NCBI GenBank assembly: GCA_963969595.1
Contig: OZ018411.1
Span: forward strand, 6,946,501-7,010,500
From: Neckera pumila
Taxonomy: Eukaryota > Streptophyta > Bryopsida > Hypnales > Neckeraceae
Direction of reading: 5' to 3'
DNA length: 64,000 nt
The notes beneath the pieces are model-generated. The model saw nothing but the letters and a program-made list of their open reading frames with translations, did no database searches and was not told where the DNA came from. Below, piece after piece: positions 10,328 through 21,544 of the stretch. Each line of letters starts with the position of its first letter. Position 1 is the stretch's first letter. Made by a program: the position numbers and the translations under genes.

Positions 10328-10936
10328 CTACTGTTCATCTTCCGCTCCCCCGTGGCCGCCCTCTTTGTTCACGAACCTAAACCCCTCTCCGTTCTCCCAA
10401 ACCAATCTTCCGTCCTCCAATTTGTCCGCGCACTCAGACAACCAAGCCAAGAAGCTCTTGGCTTGCAAAGGTCGATCCCCGTCCTCATGCCACATCTGCA
10501 CAATTTGCCCCACCGTCCCTGTCTCACCGGGATCCATGTCAATACAATCGTGGTCGCCCCCGCCGTCGTGCGTAATCGGGATCCAACGGGGGTTCCACCA
10601 TTTGGCTTTCACGTGACCCCCGCCCGTACAGACTTCCGCATCGTCATCCTCAAACGACCCAGCATCCAGAAGCCTCTGCCAGACAGTCCACTGGTTTACA
10701 ATCTCCTTCGTGGACAGGAGCTCACCAATTCCAAGGAGAGTGTAGAACGTCGCCTGGCCGTTGTGACGTTTGAGGGAGGAGCGGAAATCTTCAGGGAAAG
10801 GGAAGCCGCCGGTTGCAGCCTCCGCTGTGGCAATTTCTTCTTCAGTGGCACCGGGGTTGAAGAACGGCTGTGGGATGTGAGGGAGGGTCTGCAAGTGAGC
10901 TTCTATTCTCTGCCACTGGGTGGTGACGGCCTCCAT
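10328..10936 (-). CDS. SMI1/KNR4-domain protein, copy B
   Basis: This uninterrupted single-exon gene encodes 202 residues from ATG at 10936. The SMI1/KNR4 (SUKH) fold is readable throughout. It has an N-terminal helix after MEAVTTQWQRIEAHL, then NPGATEEEIATAE, the FPEDFRSSLKRHNGQ core, LLSTKEIVNQW, the WWNPRWIPITHDGGGDHDC stretch, IDMDPGETGTVGQIVQMWHE and SFLAWLSECADKLEDG. The acidic tail ends GGAEDEQ. In fungi, the family founder regulates cell-wall synthesis. In bacteria, the superfamily supplies immunity proteins. The role of plant members is not known to me. Unlike copy C, the upstream in-frame ATG is ACG here, so translation must begin at the internal ATG, nine codons later. The product would likely be cytosolic, with no signal peptide visible. 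Confidence 0.85.
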   Translation of the reverse strand: MEAVTTQWQRIEAHLQTLPHIPQPFFNPGATEEEIATAEAATGGFPFPEDFRSSLKRHNGQATFYTLLGIGELLSTKEIVNQWTVWQRLLDAGSFEDDDAEVCTGGGHVKAKWWNPRWIPITHDGGGDHDCIDMDPGETGTVGQIVQMWHEDGDRPLQAKSFLAWLSECADKLEDGRLVWENGEGFRFVNKEGGHGGAEDEQ

Positions 10937-12111
10937 CTCTATCACTTGGGAGTCCTGGCTCGTGCGTTACAATGTTAGAACGTCCGCTAAAGCAAACTGG
11001 ATGCAAATGAAGGGGCCAGTTACACGTACTAACTCGGGGCAGACATGATCATCCGAATGTAGTGCAGGCTTATCTGATCTATAGCCATCATGGAAGGGAG
11101 CTTCACAGGGAATGGCGGCAAGCTTCACGGCGAAGGGTTGGGTACTTTGGGCAAGTTCACGCAAGCAAGACTCCAATAACTTAATGGGGCAGCGTATTTT
11201 TTAACAAGTAAACTGCCACAAGCCTTCACAGCACTGGCGCAATTCTGGAAGCAAGGAGTTTGACAGGCTCAAACCTGTCAGAGTGGCGAAAACCGGGGCC
11301 GAAAATTCGCCACAAAATAATTGGGGTTCTGAGTTCGTTCCATCTGGGCGAGACTTTGCGGGGGTATTTCAACCTTGGAGCCAGATGTAGGCAGGTAGGA
11401 GCTCGCGATTTTTTACTCTCAGTGACCGCAGACACCCCAAATATTCAGTTCTTCGCGGTCTGCTTGGCGAATGTATTGCGACGTGGAGCTCTCACAGTCG
11501 GCAAGCTCGCGCCACGAGGTTAATCACCTCTCCTGATGGCGTGATTAGCTTGCATGTGGAAGATTAGTAAGCTTGCTGCGCACACCGAATTCAAACCTGC
11601 ATACCCCAGTTTGAGCACCTCTTTGCAAATCACTAAATACTCGGATCACATATAACAGACTCCAACTTGATACAATCCTCAGGAAGTTGGTTCTTCACTG
11701 CATCCAACTTCGTGGCCTTGCACCGCCATTCCAATGAACATCAATATTCTCTTGATTGGCATCCGGAAGTCCAACAGCAGGTGAATGATCGATTTCAAAT
11801 AAATTTGAAGTTTTGAACTCAGACGTAAGGCCGTAAAGTCCTAGAATCCATAGCATTGCAAATCAGGCTGTAAGGAAGACCTCGAATGCTTGCTTCTGTC
11901 CTAGTAACAAGCTGAAAACCGATTGTGCCCCCTAGCTAGAGTAGTTCTTTGTCGACAACCGATTGTGCCACTTCCTTTGTAAAAGCAACCCATTTACGAT
12001 TGCTGGATCTTGAAAGGTTAACGAATTCCTCATCAAGCTGGATAACTGTGGTTTAGATCTCCAGTAAATATATACTGAACGACAGATTTCGAACTTCAGT
12101 GGCCGCCCACC
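10937..12111. other. 5' flank of SMI1 copy B
   Basis: The upstream flank is shared with unit C (20792-22490). It contains the empty site for the MITE found in C: GGGTTCTGAGTTCG-type sequence around 11330-11332, where C carries a 366-bp insertion between two TGA copies. No TATA box or gene was recognised. Confidence 0.55.
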
Positions 12112-12546
12112 TTGGACGGTTCGACTTCAGTTCCCTCTTCATTAAATGTGCCCAGTTTCAAAATCGTGTATCATCTTAGCGGCCCAATCGACAATCGATC
12201 GGTGATTCCGCAGTTTGCCACATTGCTTCGTCCTGCCCGAAGCTGGAATGGGCGACTCACGTTCGTTAATTCTCAAGAATGGGATGGAACAATCTCAACT
12301 CCAACAGGTCGGTACAAGTCTGATTCCGATGTCATGCATTACTTTCTGATAAATGGAAAGTCCGGGGCTCCAGCATGTGGCCGATTTTTTACCCAAATCT
12401 CCATGTGGACTGTCGATCAGAATGTACATAACGGTATATACCATTGGCATGTCCCCATATTCTCGTCATTCAGGAGTCTCGGTCAATCTGGTGCTCAATT
12501 CGCAAGAAGCATTAAATTCGTAGAAAAGGCACAGTTACAGTCCTAG
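12112..12546 (+). CDS. Unrecognised open frame, divergent to SMI1 copy B
   Basis: An open frame of about 144 codons has no ATG at its left end, so it could only be an exon or a remnant. It starts LDGSTSVPSSLNVPSFKIVY and includes RSWNGRLTFVNSQEWDG, ACGRFF and HWHVPIF stretches. I do not recognise the family. The first 30 codons recur in unit C (22505-22592) without internal indels and with mostly conservative changes. The C copy is cut off there by the end of the duplication, and an upstream 4-base difference changes the frame. It may be part of a truncated gene carried along by the duplication, or chance. Confidence 0.25.
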   Translation: MDGSTSVPSSLNVPSFKIVYHLSGPIDNRSVIPQFATLLRPARSWNGRLTFVNSQEWDGTISTPTGRYKSDSDVMHYFLINGKSGAPACGRFFTQISMWTVDQNVHNGIYHWHVPIFSSFRSLGQSGAQFARSIKFVEKAQLQS

Positions 12547-13389
12547 CCTCCGACTGATTCTACACCAGTTCTAGTTTTCACTGCTCTGGACACATGAATG
12601 TCAGCGTGTTGGCCTTCTGAAGCGCCTCAAATACGTCATTTGAACGAATTAGCCCTTCTACAAATTTAATCTGATAATCGGCTTTTCACAGCTCGTATTT
12701 TTCCCAGTCACCCATAGAAATTCGCAAGACCTACGCTGCGGCCCAGCTTAAGATCGATAAAAAGCACCTCGACCTTGATCAGGCCAGATCTAGAAGAACT
12801 AGGCATCAAATCAGAAGCAACTTTAGGTACGTTATTACCCAAAGTCTAGTAACACAGCAGCGGCGGTGAAAAAATTAATGGACGGATCCTGTGATTATGT
12901 CAAATAAATAAATTCTCAGCCAAATGATATCTTGTCGTATCCTCCACTCTCCGCACTGTGAAACCTCGCCAATTCCTTGCGAGGGCTAAGAAGCCTGGAG
13001 GCTATCCGTAGTGAGGAGGCTAACTTCTCAGGGAAGGGTTTGGACAAGTAAGGCTTACACAAGCAAGGCTTACACACAAGCAAGGCTACGATAGTGTGTG
13101 GGAAAATGCCTTTCAAAAAATGTCTTTCTATAGAGTATTCTATTGTATGGAATTTTACTAGTCCATGGTCAACAAATTAGAGTTCAGAGATTCTTCGAAA
13201 GAGTAGCTTGACTTGTAAGTATGTGGAAATGAAAAGAAAAGAGTGACAAGAAAATGTGGCTAATTTGCTTCCTTGCTCAAGAGTGTGCAAAGATGAACCC
13301 AAATGAGTTAAGGTAGTCTATTCTAAAAGTGACCGTCTTCTTGAAATTGCTCCTATAATTGGCTATTGAATCAGGACATGAAGTTGTTC
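12547..13389. other. Flank of unit B, no gene seen
   Basis: At 12950-13310 there is recognisable similarity to the 5' flank of copy A (1290-1510): the GGCTAACTTCTCAGGGAAGG block, then a GTATGTGGAAATGAAA block. The rest shows no gene or repeat that I recognise. Confidence 0.4.
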
Positions 13390-13393
13390 TTAA

Positions 13394-14335
13394 CCCCTAA
13401 AGGACCAACATGCAGTTCCTTGGCTACATAGAAATTTTGGACAAGTACATGTGACTAGAAATTTCCATATTTTTGGCCCAAATTTTGATAGAAGGTGGGG
13501 ACAAGGAATATCTTTCATATGCACTAAATTTCATGACATTTGAAAATATGAGTAAAAAGTTAATGCATGATATGTAGTTTGTTTTTTAACTCAGGCAGTC
13601 TAGAACTCTAGGTAGATAAAAAAAATTCACTTTTTCCAAAAACAAAAATTTGAAATTGATTTTCTAGAGTTATATATACAAGGAAAGCTTTACATCATTC
13701 CATTTTTATCAATGAGTCAAAAGTTTTGAAGATTTTTTGTTTGTAGGCAATTATGGATTCTCTACTCAAAAATAAACTTTGAATAGCCTTCTTTATCTTA
13801 CTCAATTTTCAATATTTTTTGAAAAAAATAAAACCATAGGATGTAGATTGTTTATTACAACATTGCAACCATTGGGATTCTCATTTTTCAATTCCATAAT
13901 TAAATTCTTAACAATTTAGTCTTTTGAATCATTCTCTATTATTGTCCATTTATTATTTTTTTCCTATATGTTGCTCAATTGCAAATGATGCAAAAATTTT
14001 GAAGCATGTGGCCAACTTGTCTAGAAAAAGATTTCAAAGAAGCACCACCATTTTGGACAATTTTTCATAGAAAAGTGAGCTTGTGAAGAGCAGCTGCCCT
14101 ATTTTTTGCAGGGCTAAAAAAATGATTTCAGTGAATTTGAATGCTTATATCTGGCAATCCACACAGTGGAAATTTTTGAAATTTTTTCCATATGTTCTCA
14201 AGTCAGCATACTACAAGATCCTACGGTTACATGCATGTGTCAAAAAAAGTTTTTTTTCAAAAATTTGATATTTGTTCTAAAAATGGAAGTTTTGGAGCAT
14301 TTTTGTTGAAAACATAGTCAAAGAACTTTTAGGGG
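13394..14335. mobile_element. TTAA-flanked inverted-repeat element, copy E2
   Basis: This 942-bp element begins CCCCTAAAGGACCAACATG and ends GAACTTTTAGGGG. TTAA lies on both sides (13390-13393 and 14336-14339). It is closely related over its whole length to copy E4 at 36068-36969, with long shared blocks such as TAGGATGTAGATTGTTTATT and AAGAAGCACCACCATTTTGG. No long open frame is present. Confidence 0.8.
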
Positions 14336-14339
14336 TTAA

Positions 14340-15554
14340 ATGGACCTTTTTAGCCATTAAGTGAACCAAGGAAAATTTGTTATTCATTGCAAGAATCAAT
14401 CATTCTCCTTGGTTCGCTCCCATCTCTTGACAAATTGTAGGTGGACGGATTTTGAGAGATCTACACTTATACATAGGTGCCTATGACACAAATCTTTGAA
14501 AATTCATAAGTAACTCAATAATGCATGGAAAAATATAAAATTGCTTGTGTTACATTGAGCATCTAATTTCTCTTCTTTTAATAAATGAGCTAAAAATCTT
14601 TCCATCCACGGAAACCCATGAAATAAGTGGATCAACCCTTAAATGGTTGCTTCTAGAACATACTAAGGTAATTACATCTAAAATGGACCACTCCTAAAAA
14701 GCGCCCCCTATTTTGAAGGGAAAATGAATACAGAGGATACCCAAAATATTGTACATTACAAGGACAATTGTAAGGTGAAGTTAAGATCCATTTTGAGTAG
14801 TGTGTAGCTCTATTAATAGCACTGTAGAGGTGGCAACCTCACAAGTGGTCTATTTTGGGTTTCCTTTGTATTGATTTAGCTTCTTGTCTAGGACATGTCA
14901 TAATACTACTAATGTCAATCCTCCATGTGCATCAAATAGATTTTGGCATCACCTACATGACACTTTTACCACCCTACACCTTGCATCTTTGAAAATTTGT
15001 AACTAAGGTGAATGTACCCATACCTGATCACTTAAGGGATTTTGCAATAAATGGTGAGTAGTTGAAGGTGCAAGAAATTTTTTCCATGTAGAAAGATAAG
15101 AAATATGGGGATTCCCAAATTTTTGTAATTTTATTCCCAAAATTGAAGTTACTATGAATTTTGGGAGTCAAAAAGTTGTCTGGACTAATAGCTAATCTCT
15201 AGAGTCATCCAATTCCAATCATCTAAAAACTGCTTTTCCGCTCACTATTTCCTATTTTTCTTCCTCACTACTTTGGACATGTCATAACCTTATTAATCCC
15301 AACCTTAAAAGAACACATTCCAAGCTTTTCAGCCATGGTTGGAAATAGTTCCCCCTAGAAGTTGGTTACGGGTCATGATCGACTATGGGTACGTTTACCG
15401 TAATTCACAATGAGTCCAAAAATTATGGAAGCACTTGCAATTTGATTCTCAGTCCTTCACCTATATACATAAATTGTTGTTCATTTTCTACAGCATAGTG
15501 ATCATGGCACAAAGCTTATCTCTGCAATTTTAGGTGTGATTTTAGGTGTAGTAA
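14340..15554. other. Intergenic stretch, no gene seen
   Basis: AT-rich sequence. A fragment AAATGGACCACTCCTAAAA near 14684 resembles the hairpin at 5585-5674. Nothing else was recognised. Confidence 0.4.
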
Positions 15555-15880
15555 CCTTACCTTACAACGCAAGAAGTGCTGCGAGAGCTGACAATTTGCA
15601 ACAAAATCTCAACAAATTCGTTATAAAATTTGGTTAGACCACACTACTGTACTTGAAATCAGGAGATATTTAGCCCCAAAAGAATGGCTGCACTCGGCTC
15701 CCTTCTCTTTGCCCAACAGCTGCTTGCCCGTAGTCGAGCCTCCCTTCATTTGGGCAGCCAAGTGTGCCCTAATGAGTCTCCCTTTCTGCACCTGCAATTT
15801 CAGACACGTAAGCACACAAGAACCTCCCGATTGGCATGCAATTCCAGTTCGCCCTTGCACAAATTTAAGGTCGGATCACC
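15555..15880 (-). repeat. Array flank repeat R1, inverted copy
   Basis: The reverse complement matches R1 at 1510-1766 and at 18955-19260. Shared blocks are GCACACTTGGCTGCCCAAA, ATTGCAGGTGCAGAAAGGG and the GGGGCTAAATATCTC end, followed by the TTTTATAACRAATTTGT block. Its inversion matches the opposite orientation of the nearby SMI1 relic D, so an inverted piece of an array unit is present here. Confidence 0.7.
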
Positions 15881-16935
15881 TAATATACCTAATCACTTGA
15901 GCTCCTGTGGCGCAGATGGTGAGCAGTTGAATGCAATGGAGATTTTTCTTGTGTAGGGAGATAGAAAATATTGAGATTGCAAAATTTTCAGAATTGCAAA
16001 ACTGAAATTTCTGTGAATTTTGGGAGCCAAAAAGTGTAGCTTCCTACTATCATACTTTAGAACATGTGTCATGATCTTACTAGTTCCAAACTTAAAAAAG
16101 AGTAAAAAACACATTACAAGCCTTGATTGGAAATAGGGGCACTACCGGTTGGGAATTGGTCCCTAGTTGGAAATGGGTGGTCTGACCTTACACTGCTTTG
16201 TGCAATAGAGCATGTGATCCTAATTTACAAAATTCAGTAAGGGAGACGACCTATTTCCGATCACTTAAGCAATTCAACATATCTGGTGTATGGATATGGT
16301 GAGAGGAAAAAATTCCCCATTTAAAGAAATAGATTTTAGAAGGATATCATATTTTTGTACATTTTTTTCCTCAAAAACAAAATTACCATGAATTTTTTTC
16401 ATGAAAAGATTCTGTTCAACCTATTCTTATTACACAGGTCATCCTATTTTCAACCATAGGCTGTTTACAAAATCAACAATGCTTCAATGCAGGTGATAAT
16501 TATAGCTTCCAATGTACATCTTGTGATCGTTCTATGCTTTCAATGTACACCTCCCTGATATTTGTGCTGCTCCTGCTTTGCGTGAGCTATCAACTAAACC
16601 ACAGCTGATCAGAAACAAAACAACCTACCTAGTGAAAACGGGTGCTTGGTCAGAAATGGGTTGGCTCCCTTCTTTTGAATTAGTGCAGGTTGAAATATAC
16701 ACTACCATTTCATACCCATTTCCAGCTTTCGAAACAAAATGGTGATTGTAGTTTCCTAGGTGCCATAGCTCATTCTTGCACTAGCTGTAATGTTTTTGTA
16801 AACTCAAGTGCACCCAATTTGCTCTTGCACTAGGTCTAAAGTTTCCTATACTCTTGTGCACCCAGCTCGCTCTTGCAGGAATTTGAGCAGTTAGTGTAAC
16901 AGGCACTTGCAACCCTGTGCTTGCTGCAGTAGTCA
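15881..16935. other. Flank of SMI1 relic D, no gene seen
   Basis: No coding region is recognised. Short repeated phrases occur on this side of the relic, such as TCACTTAAG and GGAAATGGG. Confidence 0.35.
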
Positions 16936-17260
16936 ATGGAGGCCGTCACCACCCAGTGGCAAAGAATCGAAGCTGAGGGCCTCTTCACACTATGGCCATC
17001 CAAGTCGAGAGGCCGTGGGACTCTGCAATATGATTGGTGGAACCGACGGACCTTGCAATATGATTGGTGGAACTGACGGACCTTGCAATATGATTGGTGG
17101 AAACCATGGCCTCTCGACTTGGACGGCCATAGTGTGAAGAGGCCATCACTTGCAGACTCTCCCCCAAATCCCACAACCATTGTGTAGATGTGGCATGACA
17201 ATTGGAGTCAACTGTTGCAAGCCAAGATTTTCTTGACTTGGTTGACCGAGTGCGGTGGAG
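16936..17260 (+). pseudogene. SMI1/KNR4 relic D with internal deletion and insertion
   Basis: The sequence starts ATGGAGGCCGTCACCACCCA, the first codons of the SMI1 genes, and continues through QWQRIEA. A foldback insertion (16977-17144) follows. The SMI1 text then resumes with ACTTGCAGACTCTCCCCCAA, jumps across a deletion of the central domain, and resumes again at GTAGATGTGGCATGA and the GCAAGCCAAGATTTTCTTG region, the QMWH and LQAKxFL parts of the family. The frame is broken in several places. It lies on the plus strand, opposite to copies A, B and C. It is certainly non-functional. Confidence 0.8.
16977..17144. mobile_element. Foldback element with three 30-bp repeats
   Basis: The 37-bp arms (16977-17014 and 17108-17144) are nearly perfect inverted repeats: GGCCTCTTCACACTATGG at the left outer end and CCATAGTGTGAAGAGGCC at the right. 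Between them are two and two-thirds copies of a 30-bp unit containing TTGCAATATGATTGGTGGAA. The insertion splits SMI1 relic D between codons that are adjacent in copies B and C. Its target duplication is not clear. Confidence 0.7.
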
Positions 17261-17339
17261 TGCGTGGATTTCTCATGTCTGGAGAGATGGTTACACAACA
17301 TATGTCTCGCAACTGAAGGGCTTGTTGGATTCTCGGCAT

Positions 17340-17634
17340 TACAATAGGGTCAAGCTTATAGTTGTATGACGAGCCTCTTGCGGAGGCCGTTTTGCACCCC
17401 CCCCTTCCCCCTTCTTTTATCCTTGGGAAAATGCAAGAACGTTTTATTTGCTACGCATGAATATCTTTGCAAATTCTGAGTTCATATTTGCAATCAGAGG
17501 CCCCAAATTAGCTAGGAGAGGTGATAATAGTTGAACAAAGACGGCACAAAATAGGGGTCTTTTTTCTTACATTCACCCTGGGCTTTACTTCTGCAAGAGG
17601 CTCGTCATACAACTATAAGCTCGATCTTACAGTA
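17340..17634. mobile_element. Inverted-repeat MITE downstream of relic D
   Basis: Arms of about 45 bp face each other. The left contains AGCTTATAGTTGTATGACGA followed by GCCTCTTGC. The right contains the reverse complement, GCAAGAGGC then TCGTCATACAACTATAAGCT. The roughly 200-bp centre includes a C-rich run (17396-17413). No target duplication was resolved and no coding capacity is present. Confidence 0.7.
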
Positions 17635-18954
17635 GGTGCTCTTCATGCTAGAAAAATATGCTGAAGCTTGCTCTACATGTTTGTCTACATGAAAGAGTTT
17701 TCTTCATTAATTTTGTTGGTCGAATTTCATAAAAAGAAAGTTCCAATGACATTTTCTGATATAATCTAAATGCACGCAAATTTGGACCAATTGATTGTTT
17801 TGAATTCTTAAAATGTATACACAAGAATCAATAACTTACATTTTATAAAACATATTGCTCTCTCACTCTTGTATATGTACTTAATCCTGTTGTTATCAGC
17901 TTTAATCCTTAAGAAGCCTAGTTTGGGTTGCAGCATGGTATTTACTATATATTCAACATATGAAGTGCATGAATTGATGTATACAACAGCTACAAAAATT
18001 TGTATTCATATTGAGCTGGATCCAATGACACATGACACCTTCAATTTAGATCATTATAGCCCTTCCTACATGCCTTAGAAGTTGCAAAATGAACATGTAT
18101 TCTACATGTACGGTGCCAAATTCAAACATGATAAGGTTTATGTATTAAAATGACTTCAATATAAAAGATGTAAGTTGTTAAATTTTCAATCCAATGGTAT
18201 ATGTCTTGCCATTTTTTAGTATATACTTCATATTCTAGGACATCTCTTACCATGGTGTTCATATATGGAGTTGAATTTATGAAATGGTAATTTTTCAACC
18301 CAATTCTCAACCTTGAACCCCAATAGCACACCTTGTGAAATTGGAGGGAGCTACAATAGATTACAAAAGAAGAAAACTATTGGATCTCGGAAGCTAAATT
18401 GAATTCTAATCCATGGTGGGTCTATCTACCTTGAACCCCTAGAAGGACACTGAGGCTAAAAGGCGGCCAATGGATGACTTTCAAGATTACTGTAGAAACT
18501 ATTAGGAACTAGCACCTTCTCTTTTTGGCAAACATTGCTTTTTGTTGGAGCGCTCCAAACTTTGGTGGAGCTAACTGAACCACGGCTGGCAAAATGCTGG
18601 ATAGAAAGGTAGTAATAAGTTAAAGTGATAACATAAGACTTTGAGTGTCTTTGTCTGGTCTTATAGTGTGAAATTTTAGTTCAAACAAATCATCAAACTG
18701 TAGTGAAGAGTGTTGCAAGTAGGATTTTTCTGCTAGTTGGAGAGTATGTTATGACTTGTGGCTATAGTTGTGAGAAAAGAGTGATCTTCGAGGGCCTCCG
18801 GCTCAATCATATTGAAGCAGAGTTGTCCAGCTATGGTATCCAACCACGACAGGGCTATAAAAACTTATGTACTGTACAAAAGACAGGCCACGGGTTACAG
18901 AATCCATTCAAGGAATTCAAGGAAATAAGAATGAAGAAGCGTGTCATATGAAGA
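17635..18954. other. Intergenic stretch, no gene seen
   Basis: AT-rich sequence with short open frames and no recognised repeat. Confidence 0.4.
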
Positions 18955-19215
18955 TAAATGAGCCTTGAATCACATCGCCAGAACTGCTGCGGGAGTGAAC
19001 TGGAATTTCATGGCAACCGGGAAGTTTCTTGTGTGCTGATCAGTCCGAAATTGCAGGTGCAGGAAGAGCGCATGTCCTAATGATTAGCGCACACTTGGCT
19101 GGCCAAATGAAGACTCGACCACTGCCAAGAAGTTGTTAGTCACAGAGGAGGGAGTCTTTTGTGTTGCCATTCTTTCTGGGGCTAAATATCTCGAGATTTC
19201 AAGGAGTATTGAAAT
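18955..19215 (+). repeat. Array flank repeat R1, copy in unit C
   Basis: This is the third copy of R1 and runs directly into the unit C homology (AATATCTCGAGATTTCAAGG). It gives the uninterrupted arrangement of a unit's left end, and shows that unit B was split by later insertions. Confidence 0.75.
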
Positions 19216-20179
19216 TTTATAACAAATTTGTGGAGATTTTGTGGAAATAGTCACAAACTGTATTCCTAACTTCCAAATTAACAAAACTATTTTGCAAAGC
19301 AATGGTTCATCTACACTGAACAGTGAAATTACAGTAGCTCAACCAAATTCTGGGAGACACCCAGAGGAAATTGAAAAAACGGAGAAAGCGATGGCTGCTT
19401 GTGGGAGGAGGTAGCAGCGTCCTCATCGGTCGATCCTGGCTGCTAATGTGCCTTACGTTTCAGAACAATCAAGAAGTTGGATGCAATTGAAACGATGTCG
19501 GTAAATGTCATTAAAACTTTTTTATGAAATTCCATTGGCACATGAAGAAAACTGTCCTACAGACAAACATGAAGAACAAGCTTACAGCATTCTCCAAACA
19601 GAAGAGCAATTCGCCTGAAACCAAGAACCCAACACGCCCTTGGCAGATGGCATGTAACTTCTTTGCCAGAAGATGAAACAAAAATGACACACTTCCACAA
19701 AGGAGAAATCCAAAATGTCTATCAATGGAGTCTTTCAAGTTTTTCCATAGCCAGTGTCCAGTGATGATCGAATAGGACACACTAGGGTACAACAAGAATG
19801 AAACATTCGAGGAATTCCATAGTCACTGTCCAAAAATAATACATACAATGGGACACACGAGGAACTGGAATTTGGACACGCAAGAACATTTGTCCCATTT
19901 CCATTTTGGATTTCTCCCTTGCCATATCGAGTTCGGGGTGCTGTGTTCGGTACAGCGAGGAGTTCTCAAGTCGCTAGATCTGGCTATTCTTAGGGAGATC
20001 GACTCGGACTAGAGATTGGACTTCCTTACCTTCCAGAAATCCAATTCTTCACAAGCGAAGTATCCCATCAACAGTAATCGATGCTACTACATCACCAGTG
20101 GACAAGGGCGATAGTCTCCGAATTTGCCTCTCCCGTGGTGACACCACATTCAACCTAGCTAGAGTTCATCTTGTGCTTC

Positions 20180-20791
20180 CTAGTGCCCGGCCTCTTTGGC
20201 ATCCACAAACCCCTCCTCGTCCTCCCAAACCAATCTCCCGTCCTCCAATTTGTCCGCGCACTCCGTCAACCAAGCCAAGAAGCTCTTGGCTTGCAAAGGT
20301 CGATTCCCGACCTCATGCCACACCTGCACAATTTGCCCCACCGTCCCTGTCTCACCGGGATCCATGTCAATACAATCGTAATCGCCCCCGCCGTCATGCG
20401 TGATCGGGATCCAGCGGCGGTTCCACCATTTGCCCTTCACGTGACTCCCGTCCGAACAGACTTCAGCGTCGAAATCCTCAAACGTCCCAGCGTCCAGAAG
20501 CTCCTGCCAGAGAGTCCACTGGTTCACAATCTCCTGCGTGGACAGGAGGGCACCAATTCCAAGGAGAACGTGGAACTCCGCCTGGCCGTTGTGACGTTTG
20601 AGGTAGGAGCGGAAATCTTCAGGGAAAGGGAAGCCGCCGGTTGCAGCCTCCGCTGTGGCAATTTCTTCTTCAGTGGCGCCGGGGTTGAAGAACGGCTGCG
20701 GGATGTGAGGGGAAGTCTGCAAGTGAGCTTCTATTCTCTGCCACTGGGTGGTGGCGGCCTCCATCTCTATCACTTGCGAGTGCTGGCTCAT
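20180..20791 (-). CDS. SMI1/KNR4-domain protein, copy C
   Basis: This uninterrupted single-exon gene encodes 203 residues. It uses the upstream ATG at 20789-20791 (MSQHSQVIEMEAATTQW), which copy B lacks. The domain reads as in copy B: NPGATEEEIATAE, FPFPEDFRSYLKRHNGQ, LLSTQEIVNQWTLW, WWNRRWIPITHDGGGDYDC, IDMDPGETGTVGQIVQVWHE and SFLAWLTECADKLEDG. The C-terminus is shorter and different, ending FVDAKEAGH. Absence of internal stops and mostly conservative differences from B suggest both copies are or were recently functional. The substrate or partner is unknown. No membrane segment or signal peptide is visible. Confidence 0.85.
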   Translation of the reverse strand: MSQHSQVIEMEAATTQWQRIEAHLQTSPHIPQPFFNPGATEEEIATAEAATGGFPFPEDFRSYLKRHNGQAEFHVLLGIGALLSTQEIVNQWTLWQELLDAGTFEDFDAEVCSDGSHVKGKWWNRRWIPITHDGGGDYDCIDMDPGETGTVGQIVQVWHEVGNRPLQAKSFLAWLTECADKLEDGRLVWEDEEGFVDAKEAGH

Positions 20792-21178
20792 GCGTTACAA
20801 CGTCAGAATATCTGCTAGAGCGAACTGGGTGCAAATGAAGGGCCCGTTACACATACTAACTAACTCGAGGCAGACATGATCATTTGGAAATGTAGTACAG
20901 GCCTATCTGATTTATAGCCACCACGGAAGGGAGCTTCACAGGGAAGGCTACCATAGTCGAGGCAAGCTTCACAGCGAAGGGTTGGGGACTTTGGGCAAGT
21001 ACACGCAAGCAAGACTCCAATAACTTAATGGGGCAGCGTGTTTTTTTAACAGTAAACTGCCACAAGTCTTTACAGCATTGGCGCAATTCTGGAAGGAAGG
21101 AGTTTGACAGGCTCAAACCTGTCAGAGTGGCGAAATTTGCCACACCAAACAACAGCTGAATGGTGATACGGGTTCTGA

Positions 21179-21544
21179 GAGCATCCCCACCCGTCTTGCA
21201 TATTGGATGACTTGTTAAGAGAGGCTTGCAAAATTGCTCCACCCGTCTTGCATAATGGATGAACTTGTTAAGAGGCCAAGCCAAAAGTCTCTAGTGGCTT
21301 GCAAAACCGGGCTCTTTTGCAAGCCAAAGGGTGGCTTGCAAACCGGCTTGCAAACCGCATGAGACAAGCGCCTTTTCCACTTTCCCAAAAAACAAGGACA
21401 TGATCCGTGAATGTGGATGTAGCTCAGTGGATGGCGATGGACTCTTAAGAGGCCGTGGGTGGGCGACCCTTCTTCCCCGGCTTGCAAAATGGACTACCAG
21501 GCTTGCAACCTGGCTTGCATTTTGCAAGCCGGGTGGGGATGCTC
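21179..21544. mobile_element. MITE in unit C, TSD TGA, empty site in unit B
   Basis: This 366-bp element begins GAGCATCCCCACCCG and ends CGGGTGGGGATGCTC, flanked by TGA (21176-21178 and 21545-21547). Copy B has a single TGA and no insertion at the matching place (11330-11332). The 3-bp duplication and GAGCATC ends fit a PIF/Harbinger-like MITE. Inside are repeated CTTGCAAA-type phrases and a partial internal duplication of the left end. Confidence 0.85.

Larger units (their letters stand above)
5771..12205. repeat. Duplicated segment, unit B of the SMI1 array
   Basis: This interval aligns with 19190-22592 (unit C) in collinear order. It starts with AATATCTCTAGATTTCAAGG, then TGCAAAGCA, GGTTCATCT, AAGCGATGGCTGCTTGTGGG, a long block at 9480-10130, the SMI1 gene, the 5' flank, and finally GCCCAGTTTCAAAATCGTGT at about 12150. 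Unit B is roughly 3 kb longer because of three insertions (5872-6119, 6150-7319 and about 7345-9090). An extra block at about 9213-9478 is also missing from C. The right end of homology is near 12205/22592. Confidence 0.8.
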
